From Diphasiastrum complanatum (lineage: Eukaryota; Streptophyta; Lycopodiopsida; Lycopodiales; Lycopodiaceae): a stretch of 64,000 nucleotides of DNA. Under the pieces are notes generated by a model. It saw only the letters and a program-made list of their open reading frames with translations. It was not told the DNA's origin and searched no databases. The stretch is from positions 66,496,644-66,560,643 of the forward strand of contig CM055097.1 of the NCBI GenBank assembly GCA_029204225.1, given 5' to 3'. Positions within the stretch are counted from its first letter, which is position 1, and every line of letters starts with the position of its first letter. A program made the position numbers and the translations under genes. Shown in pieces: positions 27,301-37,574 of this stretch.

Positions 27301-30300
27301 GGAGACTGGCCACACTGAAGATGGAATCACAAAGCTTGCAATGAAAATTCCTAACGCGAATACATTTCAATGAGCTGTTCAAATAAGTTGTGTTTTTAGT
27401 TGACCTCAACATTTGCAAATCTTCTTCCAAAATTAACAGTTGGAGGCGAGACATTAAGATTAGGATTATCTGTCAAAAATCTTTGAATACAAGAAACAAC
27501 TATGGGCTCACATTACATCTAGTGCCTATTTAACAATACGGGCCACTGAACCAACTCTTTGATTCACAGGCATACATCATTTTTATACATGTAGTGCCTA
27601 TTTAACAATACGGCCCGCTTACCCAACTCTTTGATTCACAGGACATACATCATTTTTATAAAGGAAAATAAGAAGGCTTTTTATAAATTTTCTTTTAATA
27701 AAGCTTCAACACGTTTTGGAGTAGTATGTTCCAGGAAGTACTACGTTCTGACCCCAAAACCTGGGAACAGATTTCTAGGTAAGGGGCACCACAACCACAC
27801 TTTTTGTTTTTTTTTGTTTTTTAATTTAGATGCCTGGGTGCCACGTGTCGAGGCAAAGAAAATTTATCCCATAAGCGTTTGGGATTACTGAGATGGAATA
27901 CATAGGCAAACTTTGCCACCTTCTTACATATGCGTTCCTGGGCATGGAGGTGCCCGGTGCCACCCTGCGCCTGCCAGGCGCCCTTCTTGGGCCGCCTGGT
28001 GCCCAGGAAGGTGGCCTAGCTCCCGCCCGCGAAAATCAGCCATACCTCTCATTTTTGACCCAATTTTCAGTGGGCACTTGCTGCCCGTGAAAATCAACCA
28101 CGCCCCCTTCCCGCCCCCTGCCGGAAGGGGGCCACAATGCCCTGGAGCCGGCACCCAAGAACCGGCTCCTAGTTCCCGGGCACTGGCTTCGGCTCCCTAC
28201 CCTACATTCTTGAATTGCCATGTGGCAATCAATGGGAAGTCCCAAAATCAAAAGGGGGAGTTTTCCAATGAGTCATATAATTGGAAACTCCCCCAATGAC
28301 TTCCATGTTTGGGTGCCCGAGAGCAATGGTTGCCGGTGCTCGGGACTAGGTGGGCGCCGGTGGCCACCAGTGTTGGGCGGGTATATAGGGTCGCGGCTGG
28401 TATTAATAATGGGTATCAACATGGCATTAAAAAAATGACCCGACTGGTATATGAATTTCTATACCAGGGTCAAGAACCGGACACCCAGTATTAGCTATTC
28501 TACTATTCATATTGATACCCAGGTTCGAAAGATTTTGTTGATTTTTGCTATGGTATCAATAGTAGTACTATTTTTAGTATATATATTTTATATTGCAGAT
28601 TTTTTATATCTTAAATTATGATATTACTTTTTTGAAAAACTATTTTTAGCATACATGTTTATACCCGGGTTGATAACCGGTTGGTATCACCCTTGTGATA
28701 ACAGCCCGGTCTATACCAGTCTACAACTTGTTAGAAATCAATGATAAACTTCATGGTTACACTTCTTAGTTACTGTTCTTGATGTACTTTATTATTGACA
28801 GCTATTACCAGTTGTAACTAGCCATTGCTAGTCTAGTAGTCTACTCCTAAGTTTTTTTTTTTTCTCTCTCTATCAGGGTTTATATGTACATTTTATATTC
28901 AGTATGAAGTTAGTGTGATTGAGTGATATTGCGTGTTCTTCTTCCGCCTCCCTACTTGGTGATTGCTTATGGTGAATGCTTGATGTTGCATATCTGATTA
29001 TTGACATGGTATCAGAGCTACAATAATCCTGCGTGCCTGATCAGTGGATACAGGTTGTCACAGGCTCCGCAACGAAGTGAGAAAGTCCTTCACAGGAGGT
29101 GAAAGCTTGGAGAGACAAAAACGGCTAGAAGAAATCTTTCTTGGTGTATTTTGCAGGTTTTGGAGCTCACAGTTATTAGTGGGGAACGAAGACACAGTCC
29201 CGGAGGCATCGGGAAGGCCAGGGCAGCATCAGACAATACCTTTTTTTAGTCTTTGTGAAAAGTGTCATTTGTCAGAGAGTTGTGCCAATAAATCTCTCAT
29301 TTTCTTTTAGTCTTTGTGAAAAGTGTCATTTGTTAGAGAGTTGTGCCAATAAATCTCTCATTTGCTTGTTTGGGGTACTGCAAATCACACCAGACAGTGT
29401 CTAGTACTGCCATTCAGAGCTTTGAGGCTTCATACCTTTCACATTACTGATATCTGTCTGTTTGAACGATCACTCGTTTCGAAATCTTTGCATAGAGGAG
29501 GCGGTGTAGCCGCCGCACCGAAGTAGAGAATTTGAAATATTTCCTCAGAAAGTTCTTATATTCTCTCTATTTTTTTTTATATCCGTACCAATACCAGATC
29601 CAAGCGCGCTAGCTGAAGAGAAACCCGAGCAGTCGTACATCCGCGCTCCAGTCTGATATCTCATGTTCATACCGATATCGGATCCAAGCGCACGAGCTAA
29701 AGAGAATTCCGAGCAGTTGTACATCCGCGCTCCAGTCCGATATCACATGCCCCAATATCGGATCCACGCGCACAAGTTAAAGAGGGTCCTGAGCAGCTGT
29801 ACATCCGTGTTCCATTCCGATATTAGGTGTATAACCAGAAAAATATACAGTTCTGTGGTGTGATAAATTACTTGATCCGGACTCATCTGTTCAGTAATGG
29901 CAACTCTAAGTGAGAATGTTCTTAACGAGTCAAGCAAATTAGGAGGAGCCGGTAACTATGCAGTTTCGAAATCCAAACTGAAAAACATTTTGATGGAAAA
30001 GGGGCTATGGGAGATTGTGACAAGTGAAGAGAGAAGGCCAGTGATTGAAGAAGATCAAAGGACATTTGACAGGAGAAAACGAAAAGCACAAACTGTCATC
30101 AACTTATCAGTTAGAGATGCAATTATTCCCTACATTTTGGATTCAGAAGGACCAAAAGAAGCATGGGATACATTGAAGGCATTGTTTGAGACCACAAGCA
30201 CATCTCGAGTGCTATTCCTGAAAACGAAGTTTCACACATTGCAGATGGATGATGGTGCAACTATTGCTGATCACCTACTGAAGATCAAAGAAATTCGTGA

Positions 30301-33300
30301 TCAATTAGCAGCAGTTGGAGAGCGAGTTCAGGATCGTGAGATCGTGCAATTGACATTGAATAGTTTGAGTGAGTCACATCAAATGTTTGTGACAAGTATG
30401 GCCACACGGGAAAATCTTCCAACCTATGAAGAGTTAGGTGGATTGCTTTTGCAGGAAGAACAACGTCAAGAGAACTCCAGTCATCACAACAGGGGATTTG
30501 ATCAAGATCTCGCAGTAAGAGGACGTGGTGGCAGATTTGGACGTGGAAGACACCAATCAAGAGGTCGAAACTCAAATCATGGATCGTTCCAACAATTTCA
30601 AGAACAATCCAATGATGGCCCAAATCGAAGCAATTGGAATCAACGACGAGGTCAAGGACACGGCTATTCCAGACAAAATAAACCTGGAAATTGTAGGTAC
30701 CACAACAAACCTAGCCATTGGGAGCGTGAATGCTTCAAGAAACAAAAGGAGATAGAACAAAGAAAAGACAAATGGCAAGCGGGCAATTATGCTGATCAAC
30801 ATCAATATGATGATGATTATTATGAAGACAACTATGTTGATCAACATCAATACGATGATGATCAATATGAAAATGATATAGGTGAGAGTTCAAACTTGTT
30901 CATTACAGCATTAATGACAAGTGATGAAGCTAAGGATACTTGGTACATTGATAGTGGTGCGTCCAAGCGCATGAACTATCTGTTAAAGGATTTGGAGTGG
31001 TACTAGTGAAGTTAGCCAGCGGGAAGATAAAGCGGATAAGCAATGTGCAATATGTACCTGGCTTAGCTAACAATCTATTATTTGTAGTGATTCTTGATGT
31101 CTTTGACAAGACATTTGTCGCTATCAAACTCAACCTTGAGTTGTTAATTAGCCAATCGACTCTACAAATTGAATGCGATATCTTTTACTCAAGCTATGGT
31201 ATGCACTGTTGATAGTCGAAGTTACCTTTGGCATCAAAGGTTTGGTCATATTACTGCTCAAAGCTTGCAAATCCTTAAAAGAGGGAATCTAGTTGTTGGA
31301 TTGCCTGATATCTCTTTTGAAATTTTTTTTTGTGAGGGTTGCATTTTGGGAAAATAGCACAGAGAGAGATTTCCCAAAGATAGAGAAAGAAGAGCCAATG
31401 GCATTCTTGATCTTGTTCATAGTGATATGTGTGGACCAATACAAACTAGGTCCATTAGTGATTGTTACTATTTCATCACATTCATTGATGACTATAGTAG
31501 ACATATATCTAGATTTATTTCATAAGCAAGAAATCTGATGCTTTTGCCAAGTTTAGAGAGTTCAAGGTTCTAGTTAAAAACAAACAGGTTGTTATATTAA
31601 GAGTACCCTCAGATCAGATGGTGGCGGTAAGTATTTTTTAACAGAGTTTATAAATTTTTGCAAGGATCAGGGGATCAAGAGACAAACTACTGCACCCTAT
31701 TCACCACAACAGAATGGAGTTGCAGACGGAAAAATAGATCCATTTTGGAGATGGCTAGGGCAATGCTTAAGAGCAAGGGTTTGCCAAATACTTTTTGGGC
31801 AGAAGCATGCAACACAACTACTTATATCTTGAATCGGTGTTCTACGAAGTTTGTGGAGGGTAAGACACTTTACGAAGCTTTTACTGGAAAGAAACCTAAT
31901 GTTTCTCATTTACGAGTATTTGGTTGTGATGCTTACGCTTATGTGCCTGATGAAAAACGAAAGAAGCTGGATACAAAAGCTGTTAAGTGTATTTTCCTTG
32001 GATATGATGAAAGAGCCAAGGCATACAAGATGTATGACACAGATGCACAAAAGATCGTGATTTCCAGAGATGCTACTTTTGATGAGATGGGTCAAAATGA
32101 CCAAATAAAATTGACAATTGATTCCTTTGACGATAAAGCTAAAGTACAGGTGAAGAAAGAAGTTGGTGTCAATATGGAAGAGCCAATGGAAAAAGACGGT
32201 TAATAATGAGACTCCTAGGAGAGTGCCTAAGTGGTACTTGTCATTAACAGGTGATGCTATTAAGGGAGATACTCCCGAATCAAGTGAGCAGGGAGAGCTT
32301 AGGAGATCAAGCAGATATCGAAAACCTCCAGCTCGACTAGAGATGAATCTAGCCCTAATGGGATCCATGTTAATGGCTCAAGAACCTAAAACTTTCAACG
32401 AAGCAAAGGAACACAAGGAGTGGCGTGCAGCTATGGAAACAAAAATGGAGGCTATTTCAAAGAACAAAACGTGGGACTTGATTGAGCTACCTGATGGTAA
32501 GACGTCTATCACCTGTAAGTGGATCTACAAGACAAAGTATGGAGCCGATGGGCAACTCAACAAGTACAAGGCACGACTAGTTGCAAGAGGTTTTGAGCAG
32601 CAGGAAGTTATAGACTTTGAGGAGACCTTTACACCTGTAGCCAAAATGGTAACTAAAGTACTCCAATGGAGGCCAATACCAAACTTTCTGCATTTGATGA
32701 AGCCAAGAAAGTTGATGCATACTTATACAGGCAGTTAGTGGGTAGTTTAATCTATTTGACACACACACAACCTGACATTGCTTATCTGTTGGTGTGGTAA
32801 GTCAATTTATGCAAGAACCTAGTCAGACTCACTGGAAAGCTGCTAAACGTATTTTGAGATATGTTCGAGGCACATTAAATTTTGGCTTGAAGTATGATCA
32901 GTCTGAAGCCCTAATGTTGGTAGGTTATACAGATGCTGATTGGGCAGGAAATATTGATGATAGACGATCTACCAGTGGTCATACATTTAGCTATGGTACA
33001 ACTGTTGTTTCTTGGAGCAGCAAGAAGCAACCTACAGTAGCTTTATCTTTGACGGAAGCTGAGTATCGTGTACTTAGCAATGCTACACGAGGTAATATGG
33101 CTACGAAGACTACTTACTGATTTGGATCAATCACAGGTGGATGCTACAACTGTATATTGCGACAACAAAAGCTGTATCCATCTTGCCAGAAACCCAATTC
33201 TACATGCTCGAACAAAACACATCGAGATACATCATCACTTTGTTCGAGAGAAAATAATTGATGGCGCCATTGATCTAGTTTTTTGTAAATCTGAAGATCA

Positions 33301-36300
33301 AGTGGCTGATATTTTTACTAAGTCTTTAGGTAAATGTAAATTTGAGAACCTTCAAATACCTCCTTATGTTGATACCCTGTTGGTATTAATTTTTTTAAAA
33401 ACCTACAATACCTTGACCCGACGGGTATAAAAATTTTTGATACCCGCCCAACGTTGGTGCCCATGATGTTGTAGGTGCTCGAGAACCCTGGACAAGTGGG
33501 GCCAACAACAGGCCAGCTGTGCCTGCAAAAAATTGGTCGCCAGCACGGGGACACGTGGGCCCCTCCACGTAGGACGCGTGGTGCCTGAGAGCTGGGATAG
33601 GTGCCCGTGAGTAGGGCTTGGTTGGAGCGCCACTGTCCACGAAAATTTTTTTGTAGTCACCTGGGGGACCGGGGCAGACGCGGGCTCCGACGTATGGGTG
33701 GTACGAAGGCTGGGGTCGGGGTACGGCCTCGTGCGTAGAGGCTAAATTAAAAGCCTTTGTGGCCTATATCCCCAGCCCTTATAACTTGATGTTTTCTATA
33801 CTTTTTTGTGCTATGAAAATTTCTATATCATTGGTCTTTCTGCAAGAGGGTGCCAATGCAATGCACTTTACCATGATATCTTCGTTTCCAAACATAGAAG
33901 CTCAATTTTAGCACTAGTTATCTTGCTTTTCATTTTTCAGAATGTTTTGATTTAATTTTTTGACATATCAATCTTCATTTCTTGTCTAATTTCTTATTTT
34001 AGATCAATAGCTCTCTCTTAGCTTATAGGAGGTACAGATTTTTTTTTGATTTGGAGTTATGACCAACGTATATGACCATTTTAGTGAAACCATTTCAAGT
34101 TTAGTTAGCTATAGTTTTTGTTGTATGTTTTTCTTTTCTATTTTCGGCAATATTTTTGGCTGAATTTCTTGTCTGTAGATTTATAGATTCATAGATAGAG
34201 TATCTTAGCTTGAATCAGAGTCAATTTTTAGCCAAAATGGTAAAAAATTGACGAAGTTATGCAAGTTTTTGTGATAGAGGTTCAATTTTAAACTTGGTTG
34301 GATTTTTGGGAGAGAATCACTTCAACTTTTTATTTTTGAAGATTCGTTCCTTTGTAGATTTTTTTGGTGCCCTTCAAATTGAAGTTACATTGTAAAATAA
34401 AAAAACCTAACCCTACCTTCGACTAACCTGAACCCTACGCTCGCAGCCTCACCGACCCAACAAAGAGATACTCTGTCAAAATTTTCAAACCTAGACCTAA
34501 ACCTAAGAAAAACCCGCCTCACCCCCCTTTAACGGTTGTCCTCTTATCTCTTGCCCCGTCCAGTATGGCTTGCTATCAGAAAGTAATCAAGTTTAGTTCA
34601 TAACAAAATCCTAAAATCAAAAGACAATGTAGGAAAAACTCGAGATTGCCAATTTGCTCTCAAATCTCTATCTTGCATGTATGGAATGATAGATTCTATC
34701 CACAATAGCGCTCTTCTCCTCGAATGTTAGGTGAAAATCCAACATGTTTCAAGGAGCCTAATTGATGTCCTAATATGTCAATCTTACTTAAACCTAGAGT
34801 TATGCCAATTTGGTGGTTAGGTTACTCAACTACCTTCATGATTTGAGGAGTTTGTTTCTAAATTCTAGAAAACTTGACCAAACAACCTAACTAATTCCTA
34901 TAATTAGGTCCTAACTACCCTAGGCCTATTCTCACACGTGTGAACATGCTCACATACATGAGGATTTAAACAATGTACAATAAATCATGTGTTTATCAAG
35001 TTTAATATTTGCACTCACACATTGAACCTTGTCAAATTTGATTTTCATATAATTTCAAAAATCACCTCAAGCCTACAATTTATAGATTTTAAACTCAATT
35101 CTTCATAATCATTTCAAATGAATTGGGATTTTGATGATGATGTCAAGCTTAATTCTGTACTCAATAACGTTTCACAAAAACTATATGTTAGTTCTAATCT
35201 TGGTAATACCAGAATTAATCCTTAGCCATCCATAAATGCCAATCCTTATTTTGGTATGAATGTTGATGATCTCACAACAACGTTTCCTATAATCCAAAGA
35301 CAATCTTCCAAGCCAAAGTTGGATATCGATCAGACTATTTTGAATAAGTAAGAACTTTAACCATCTCATGGTACCAATGGTTCTAAGAAAGAGTGAAATA
35401 CTATGGTTGAGAGCAAAGCTATTAATTCCGATTATTCTTCCACAACAACAAAGCACCAAGGGACAAGTTGATGAAGATCAATTTAAAAATCAAGGTCATG
35501 TGTTGTCCCAGATCTTAAAAAATTAGGAGGAAGGTCAAACCAAAGAGGTTATTTATGAACAATGCATACCCCTACAGTTGCAGTTTAAAAGTGGAGTACT
35601 GTCCAATTTTCAAGAATCACATTTCGCTCCAATAATGAAAAATTATGATTACCTTTTTAATAATGATTTATATGGAGTTACTTTCGAAAATAAATCAAGT
35701 GAGTGACATAACAATGATGACCGTTTTAGAGACCAATATTAAAATGTTCTCTTTGAACATTGTGATGAAATGGATATCCCTAGGATGTGGCCATATATGG
35801 ATGATGCATTATTTGACTTGGAGCATCACTATTTTGAATCAAGTGCAACTGTACCAATCATTTTGTTTTCAAGGAAAACCAATGGATATATGGCTATGCA
35901 TCTTCAACAAGACGTTGTCACCAACCTTGCTCTAATCGATCAACCAAGAGAAAGTTCCAACACTCTAGTAGATGATTTGGAGGAGATATCGCTTTAATCA
36001 ATGCATTGTAGCTACAAAATGAAATTATCATTACTCAAATGTACAAGATAGTAGCACTATGCAGGCAAAAAAAAAAAGATGCATAAAGAATTGGATAGCC
36101 TATTCAATCAAGAAATATGCCGAGGAAGAAGACTATCATATGTCTTGTTGCATGTATTCTGTAACCCATGCAAAACTATTGCTAGTTAAAGCAATCATGT
36201 GTTTCGTAAACACTTTTTCAGTGATTTTATTAAACATATGGGACAAATTTGTAGATCAAAGGATTTTCTACAAAAGACATACCATAACCTTGTTCTACAA

Positions 36301-37144
36301 TAATGAGCTAGAAGCAGGACCTGAGGAAACAATATATGATCAACAAAAATTGGTCATCAACAAGAACAATATATGGAAAGATCATTTATTGTGGCCAGAG
36401 ATTTTTTTTACTATTGTCAAAGGATTCATGGAGCATGACACTTGACAAGGAACTACACAATCTTCAATTTTCAAGGCAAAAATGCTTAAATAGAGGGAGT
36501 GTCATGTACTGCATGTAACTAGCTCATGTGCTTAATAATTGCAATGCTAAATATAGCCATGGAACTAAATTAGATTAGAATTAGTTAGCATGATAGTGAA
36601 TAAGTTGGCTTGAACAAATGCGCTTTATTGGTATATAGCGAGATTGTAATAATGGTTGTGAGGTTTAGTTAATCTATAATAAGGCCCCAAACTCATACTA
36701 GAGGCTGATTAGTTTGAATACATCTTTTCTACTGATTAATTTGATAACAGTTGTTATAGAAAACTTGAGAAAATAAAACCAAATCAACAATCATTGTCTG
36801 CACAGACAGACCATAATCTGGTTATGAAACATTCGTCTTCAGGTTTAACCAAAATCTTGTGAAAAATAGTTTGTCTAGCTTGCTCAAGAAAGGAGAAATG
36901 CAAAGCTGATGACTATCATGAATCATAATGCAGTCACCTCACGAGAAGGTACGGGCTAGATATCTTTACCAAGGGCCTACATATGACAAATTAAGCAGAA
37001 AATTTACCTGCAGTCACGGGAGAGGTTACGAACCAACAGACTGGTCTGCAGGTCATCTCGTCCATAAAGCCGTCTTGGACTTTGATGCCTCCTATAGCCG
37101 CCCCTCGGAGGTGGACTCCAGCTTGGACTGCGTCTATGCATCAT
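24236..37144 (-). CDS. SC35-like SR splicing factor (SCL30A/SCL33 type), six coding exons
   Basis: SCL proteins are nuclear SR factors that bind exonic RNA and help define splice sites. The coding exons, in minus-strand order, are 37,144-37,008, 27,182-27,105, 26,091-25,927, 25,726-25,686, 24,530-24,473 and 24,308-24,236. All introns are GT-AG and every split codon agrees, giving 183 residues. Domains: an N-terminal RS/P-rich extension (about 1-33, with RRSPSWSPPPRGGY), an RRM (about 35-112) with RNP2 LLVRNL and RNP1 RGFGFVQF, the SCL signature VVFAEENRKKPTEMR, then a short RS-rich tail (ARRSYSR, SYSPSNRRGY). The tail is shorter than in typical SCL33 or SCL30A (about 260 residues), so a further 3' exon or a premature stop is possible. 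Intron 1 is about 9.8 kb and carries a broken copia element. The exact Arabidopsis counterpart is not resolved. Confidence 0.9.
24473..24530 (-). CDS. SCL coding exon 5 (58 bp), RS region
   Basis: The acceptor is ttgaatag|gt and the donor is attcaag|gtattc. It encodes RSHFHSPKHYSSARRSYS. The first two bases complete Gly with exon 4, and the last two form Arg with exon 6. Confidence 0.85.
24531..25685 (-). other. SCL intron 4 (1,155 bp)
   Basis: It holds the inverted-repeat element at 25,467-25,632, which lies within 45 bases of the 5' splice site. Open frames inside it have no family resemblance. Confidence 0.75.
25457..25642. mobile_element. MITE with perfect 10-bp target duplication in SCL intron 4
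   Basis: A 166-bp element (25,467-25,632) is flanked by perfect copies of cttgttaaat (25,457-25,466 and 25,633-25,642). Its ends form a long inverted repeat: gcctctgcttagtttcagca and tgctgaaactaagcggagcc, with two mismatches in 20 bases, and the similarity continues as acatgcactcc / ggagtgcatct. The 9-10 bp duplication fits a Mutator-like origin. It has no coding capacity. Transcribed in the SCL pre-mRNA, it would form a hairpin. Confidence 0.85.
25686..25726 (-). CDS. SCL coding exon 4 (41 bp)
   Basis: A pyrimidine-rich acceptor (ttttttcag) precedes it and atcaag|gtagc follows. It encodes ESGQHGDRRPPYQ, with split codons on both sides that match exons 3 and 5. Confidence 0.85.
25927..26091 (-). 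CDS. SCL coding exon 3: RNP1 and SCL signature
   Basis: The acceptor is ttgtgcag|g and the donor is cacgag|gtattt. It encodes EPRGFGFVQFLDPQDAADAQ through VVFAEENRKKPTEMRSRENT. This is the most conserved part of the gene and fixes the family. Confidence 0.96.
27105..27182 (-). CDS. SCL coding exon 2: middle of the RRM
   Basis: The acceptor is tgtacag|g and the donor is cactcg|gtaact. It encodes PEDLSVRFEEFGPLKDVYLP, then KDYYT, in the classic position between RNP2 and RNP1. Split codons give Arg at both ends. Confidence 0.93.
27516..27665. repeat. Two-copy tandem repeat of about 75 bp
   Basis: The block agtgcctatttaacaatacg, then ccaactctttgattcacagg and catacatcatttttata, occurs twice back to back, at about 27,516 and 27,593. 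Confidence 0.85.
27900..28728. repeat. Left GC-rich arm beside Cop2
   Basis: This GC-rich block carries gttgggcgggtata (about 28,371) and many ggtatc/gatacc words. The reverse complement of that motif (tacccgcccaac) and the related gttgataccc word appear on the plus strand right of Cop2, at 33,360-33,460. Open frames through the block are likely by-products of its GC content. It may be part of a DNA transposon or an LTR. The match between the arms is partial and judged by eye. Confidence 0.5.
28729..29006 (+). repeat. Cop2 5' LTR
   Basis: It begins TGTTAGAAATC and ends TTGACA just before the primer-binding site, so it has the TG...CA ends of an LTR. Its length is about 278 bp, short but normal for copia. 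No matching 3' LTR is present in the window. Confidence 0.75.
29007..29018 (+). other. Cop2 primer-binding site (initiator tRNA-Met)
   Basis: TGGTATCAGAGC is the standard plant Ty1-copia primer-binding site, complementary to the 3' end of initiator tRNA-Met. Confidence 0.95.
29248..29362. repeat. Two-copy tandem repeat (62 bp) in the Cop2 leader
   Basis: The unit ttagtctttgtgaaaagtgt, then catttgtcagagagttgtgc and caataaatctctcattt, occurs twice with almost no change. Confidence 0.9.
29580..29830. repeat. Three-copy tandem repeat (about 85 bp) in the Cop2 leader
   Basis: Units carry atatcggatccaagcgca, gagctaaagaga, gagcagttgtacatccgc and gctccagtccgatat. Copies start near 29,590, 29,678 and 29,754. 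It ends about 65 bp before the gag ATG. Confidence 0.85.
29897..31006 (+). CDS. Cop2 gag with start of protease
   Basis: An uninterrupted 369-codon frame. It has a copia gag fold region with KEAWDTLKALFETTSTSR and FHTLQMDDGATIADHLLKIK, an Arg/Gly-rich region, then a knuckle CRYHNKPSHWEREC in which the second Cys of C-X2-C-X4-H-X4-C is His. An acidic Tyr/Asp-rich repeat (QHQYDDD, twice) follows, then the protease motif TWYIDSGAS at the end. The frame then shifts and stops at a TAG (31,004-31,006), and the next frame resumes at LVKLASGKIKRISNVQYVPG. Gag could still be translated from the LTR promoter. The protease cannot be made intact. Confidence 0.88.
   Translation: MATLSENVLNESSKLGGAGNYAVSKSKLKNILMEKGLWEIVTSEERRPVIEEDQRTFDRRKRKAQTVINLSVRDAIIPYILDSEGPKEAWDTLKALFETTSTSRVLFLKTKFHTLQMDDGATIADHLLKIKEIRDQLAAVGERVQDREIVQLTLNSLSESHQMFVTSMATRENLPTYEELGGLLLQEEQRQENSSHHNRGFDQDLAVRGRGGRFGRGRHQSRGRNSNHGSFQQFQEQSNDGPNRSNWNQRRGQGHGYSRQNKPGNCRYHNKPSHWERECFKKQKEIEQRKDKWQAGNYADQHQYDDDYYEDNYVDQHQYDDDQYENDIGESSNLFITALMTSDEAKDTWYIDSGASKRMNYLLKDLEWY
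31007..33353 (+). pseudogene. Cop2 pol remnant: integrase, deleted RT, RNase H
   Basis: Integrase pieces: LWHQRFGHITAQSLQ with CEGC (zinc part), then SDGG and APYSPQQNGVA (core), and LRVFGCDAYAYVP. The RT start is present in 32,163-32,660 (CKWIYKTKYGADGQLNKYKA, FEETFTPVAKMVT). The sequence then jumps, near 32,655-32,662, to TPMEANTKLSAF and LYRQLVGSLIYL, which normally lie after the catalytic core. RNase H follows, with YTDADWAGN, EAEYR and, after another frame change, CDNKSCIHLARNP and VADIFTKSLG. It is not functional. Confidence 0.9.
33354..33760. repeat. Right arm beside Cop2, inverted relative to the left arm
   Basis: It begins directly where the Cop2 RNase H frame is cut, with gttgataccctgttggtatt, then gatacccgcccaacgttggt. 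These are related to the reverse complement of 28,370-28,440. Beyond about 33,460 the GC-rich sequence no longer aligns clearly with the left arm. Confidence 0.45.
33761..35580. other. Unassigned intronic sequence, possibly an old LTR
   Basis: No coding content is visible. A stretch near 34,630 (aaactcgagattgccaa) and one near 34,790 (cctagagttatgcc) recur in similar form and order around 58,335 and 58,400, next to the Cop4 primer-binding site. The region may therefore hold a diverged LTR of that family. Confidence 0.4.
35640..36510 (+). pseudogene. Decayed coding sequence of unknown family
   Basis: Several frames keep protein-like composition, e.g. FEHCDEMDIPRMWPYMDDAL, then HYFESSATVPIILFSR, interrupted by stops. 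I do not recognise a family. Its place inside SCL intron 1, next to transposon remnants, suggests a transposon-derived origin, but this is a guess. Confidence 0.25.
37008..37144 (-). CDS. SCL coding exon 1: RS/P-rich N-terminus and RNP2
   Basis: It reads from ATG ATG CAT at 37,144 to DLQTSLLVRNLSRDC, plus two bases, with donor tgcag|gtaaat. The length before LLVRNL is close to that of known SCL proteins, which supports this start. A cryptic acceptor (gcatag at 37,133) would allow an upstream coding exon instead. The open frame on the opposite strand here is a shadow. Confidence 0.85.
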
Positions 37145-37574
37145 GTAATAAGCTGTTTATTCTTTGGACAGACCACAACAGAAACATCATTAGAACTGCA
37201 TATCCTAAAGAACATTGGAATAAGTGAGTAACATGCTTTAGTTGCGTCAATCAAAGACAACTATTGGTTGAAACCTTATTACAAACAGACGAAGGTAGAT
37301 AAAAGAGTAGCAAAATGTCTCATAGGATGTGTATATTCAATATTTCTTTCGGTGTGTTTGTGAAAATAGCAAATCGCATATCCATAAATTATATTTGAAA
37401 TGCAGCATTATCGGATAGTGAGATGGCATGGCAGATAAAAAATTATGCCAAGCCTAGATAAATTCTAACGCAAACTTACAAAAAAGAGAACTCACAAAAT
37501 ACAGTGCAATTAAAAGCACCTCAAATTTGCAAATGCCGTCGATTCGCTCCAAAAAGTGCAGCTACAATCGAAAA

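Larger units (their letters stand above)
28729..33353 (+). mobile_element. Cop2: truncated Ty1-copia element inside SCL intron 1
   Basis: The order is LTR, primer-binding site, long leader with internal repeats, gag, protease remnant, integrase, RT start, and RNase H end. Breaks: a deletion and frameshift after the protease DSGA motif, stops and frameshifts in integrase, and a deletion that removes most of RT including its catalytic YxDD. The 3' end stops just after the RNase H motif VADIFTKSLG, and neither a purine tract nor a 3' LTR follows. It is transcribed, if at all, opposite to the SR gene that hosts it. Confidence 0.9.
27183..37007 (-). other. SCL intron 1 (about 9.8 kb)
   Basis: The boundaries are set by the exon 1 donor (gtaaat) and the exon 2 acceptor (tgtacag). 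Inside lie a local tandem duplication (27.5 kb), GC-rich inverted-related arms, the copia Cop2 in the opposite orientation to the gene, and decayed sequence at 35.6-36.5 kb. In plants, long introns splitting the RRM region of SCL genes often carry alternatively spliced cassettes, but I could not pick one here. Confidence 0.8.

Noticed and set aside
27893-28299. GC-rich frames of up to 128 codons on both strands
   Set aside because: Overlapping frames on both strands in GC-rich repeat sequence, with low-complexity Pro/Ala/Gly content and no motif.
36928-37227. Plus-strand 99-codon frame
   Set aside because: It lies antisense to SCL exon 1, whose minus-strand reading gives the SR-protein N-terminus and RNP2 with a good donor site.
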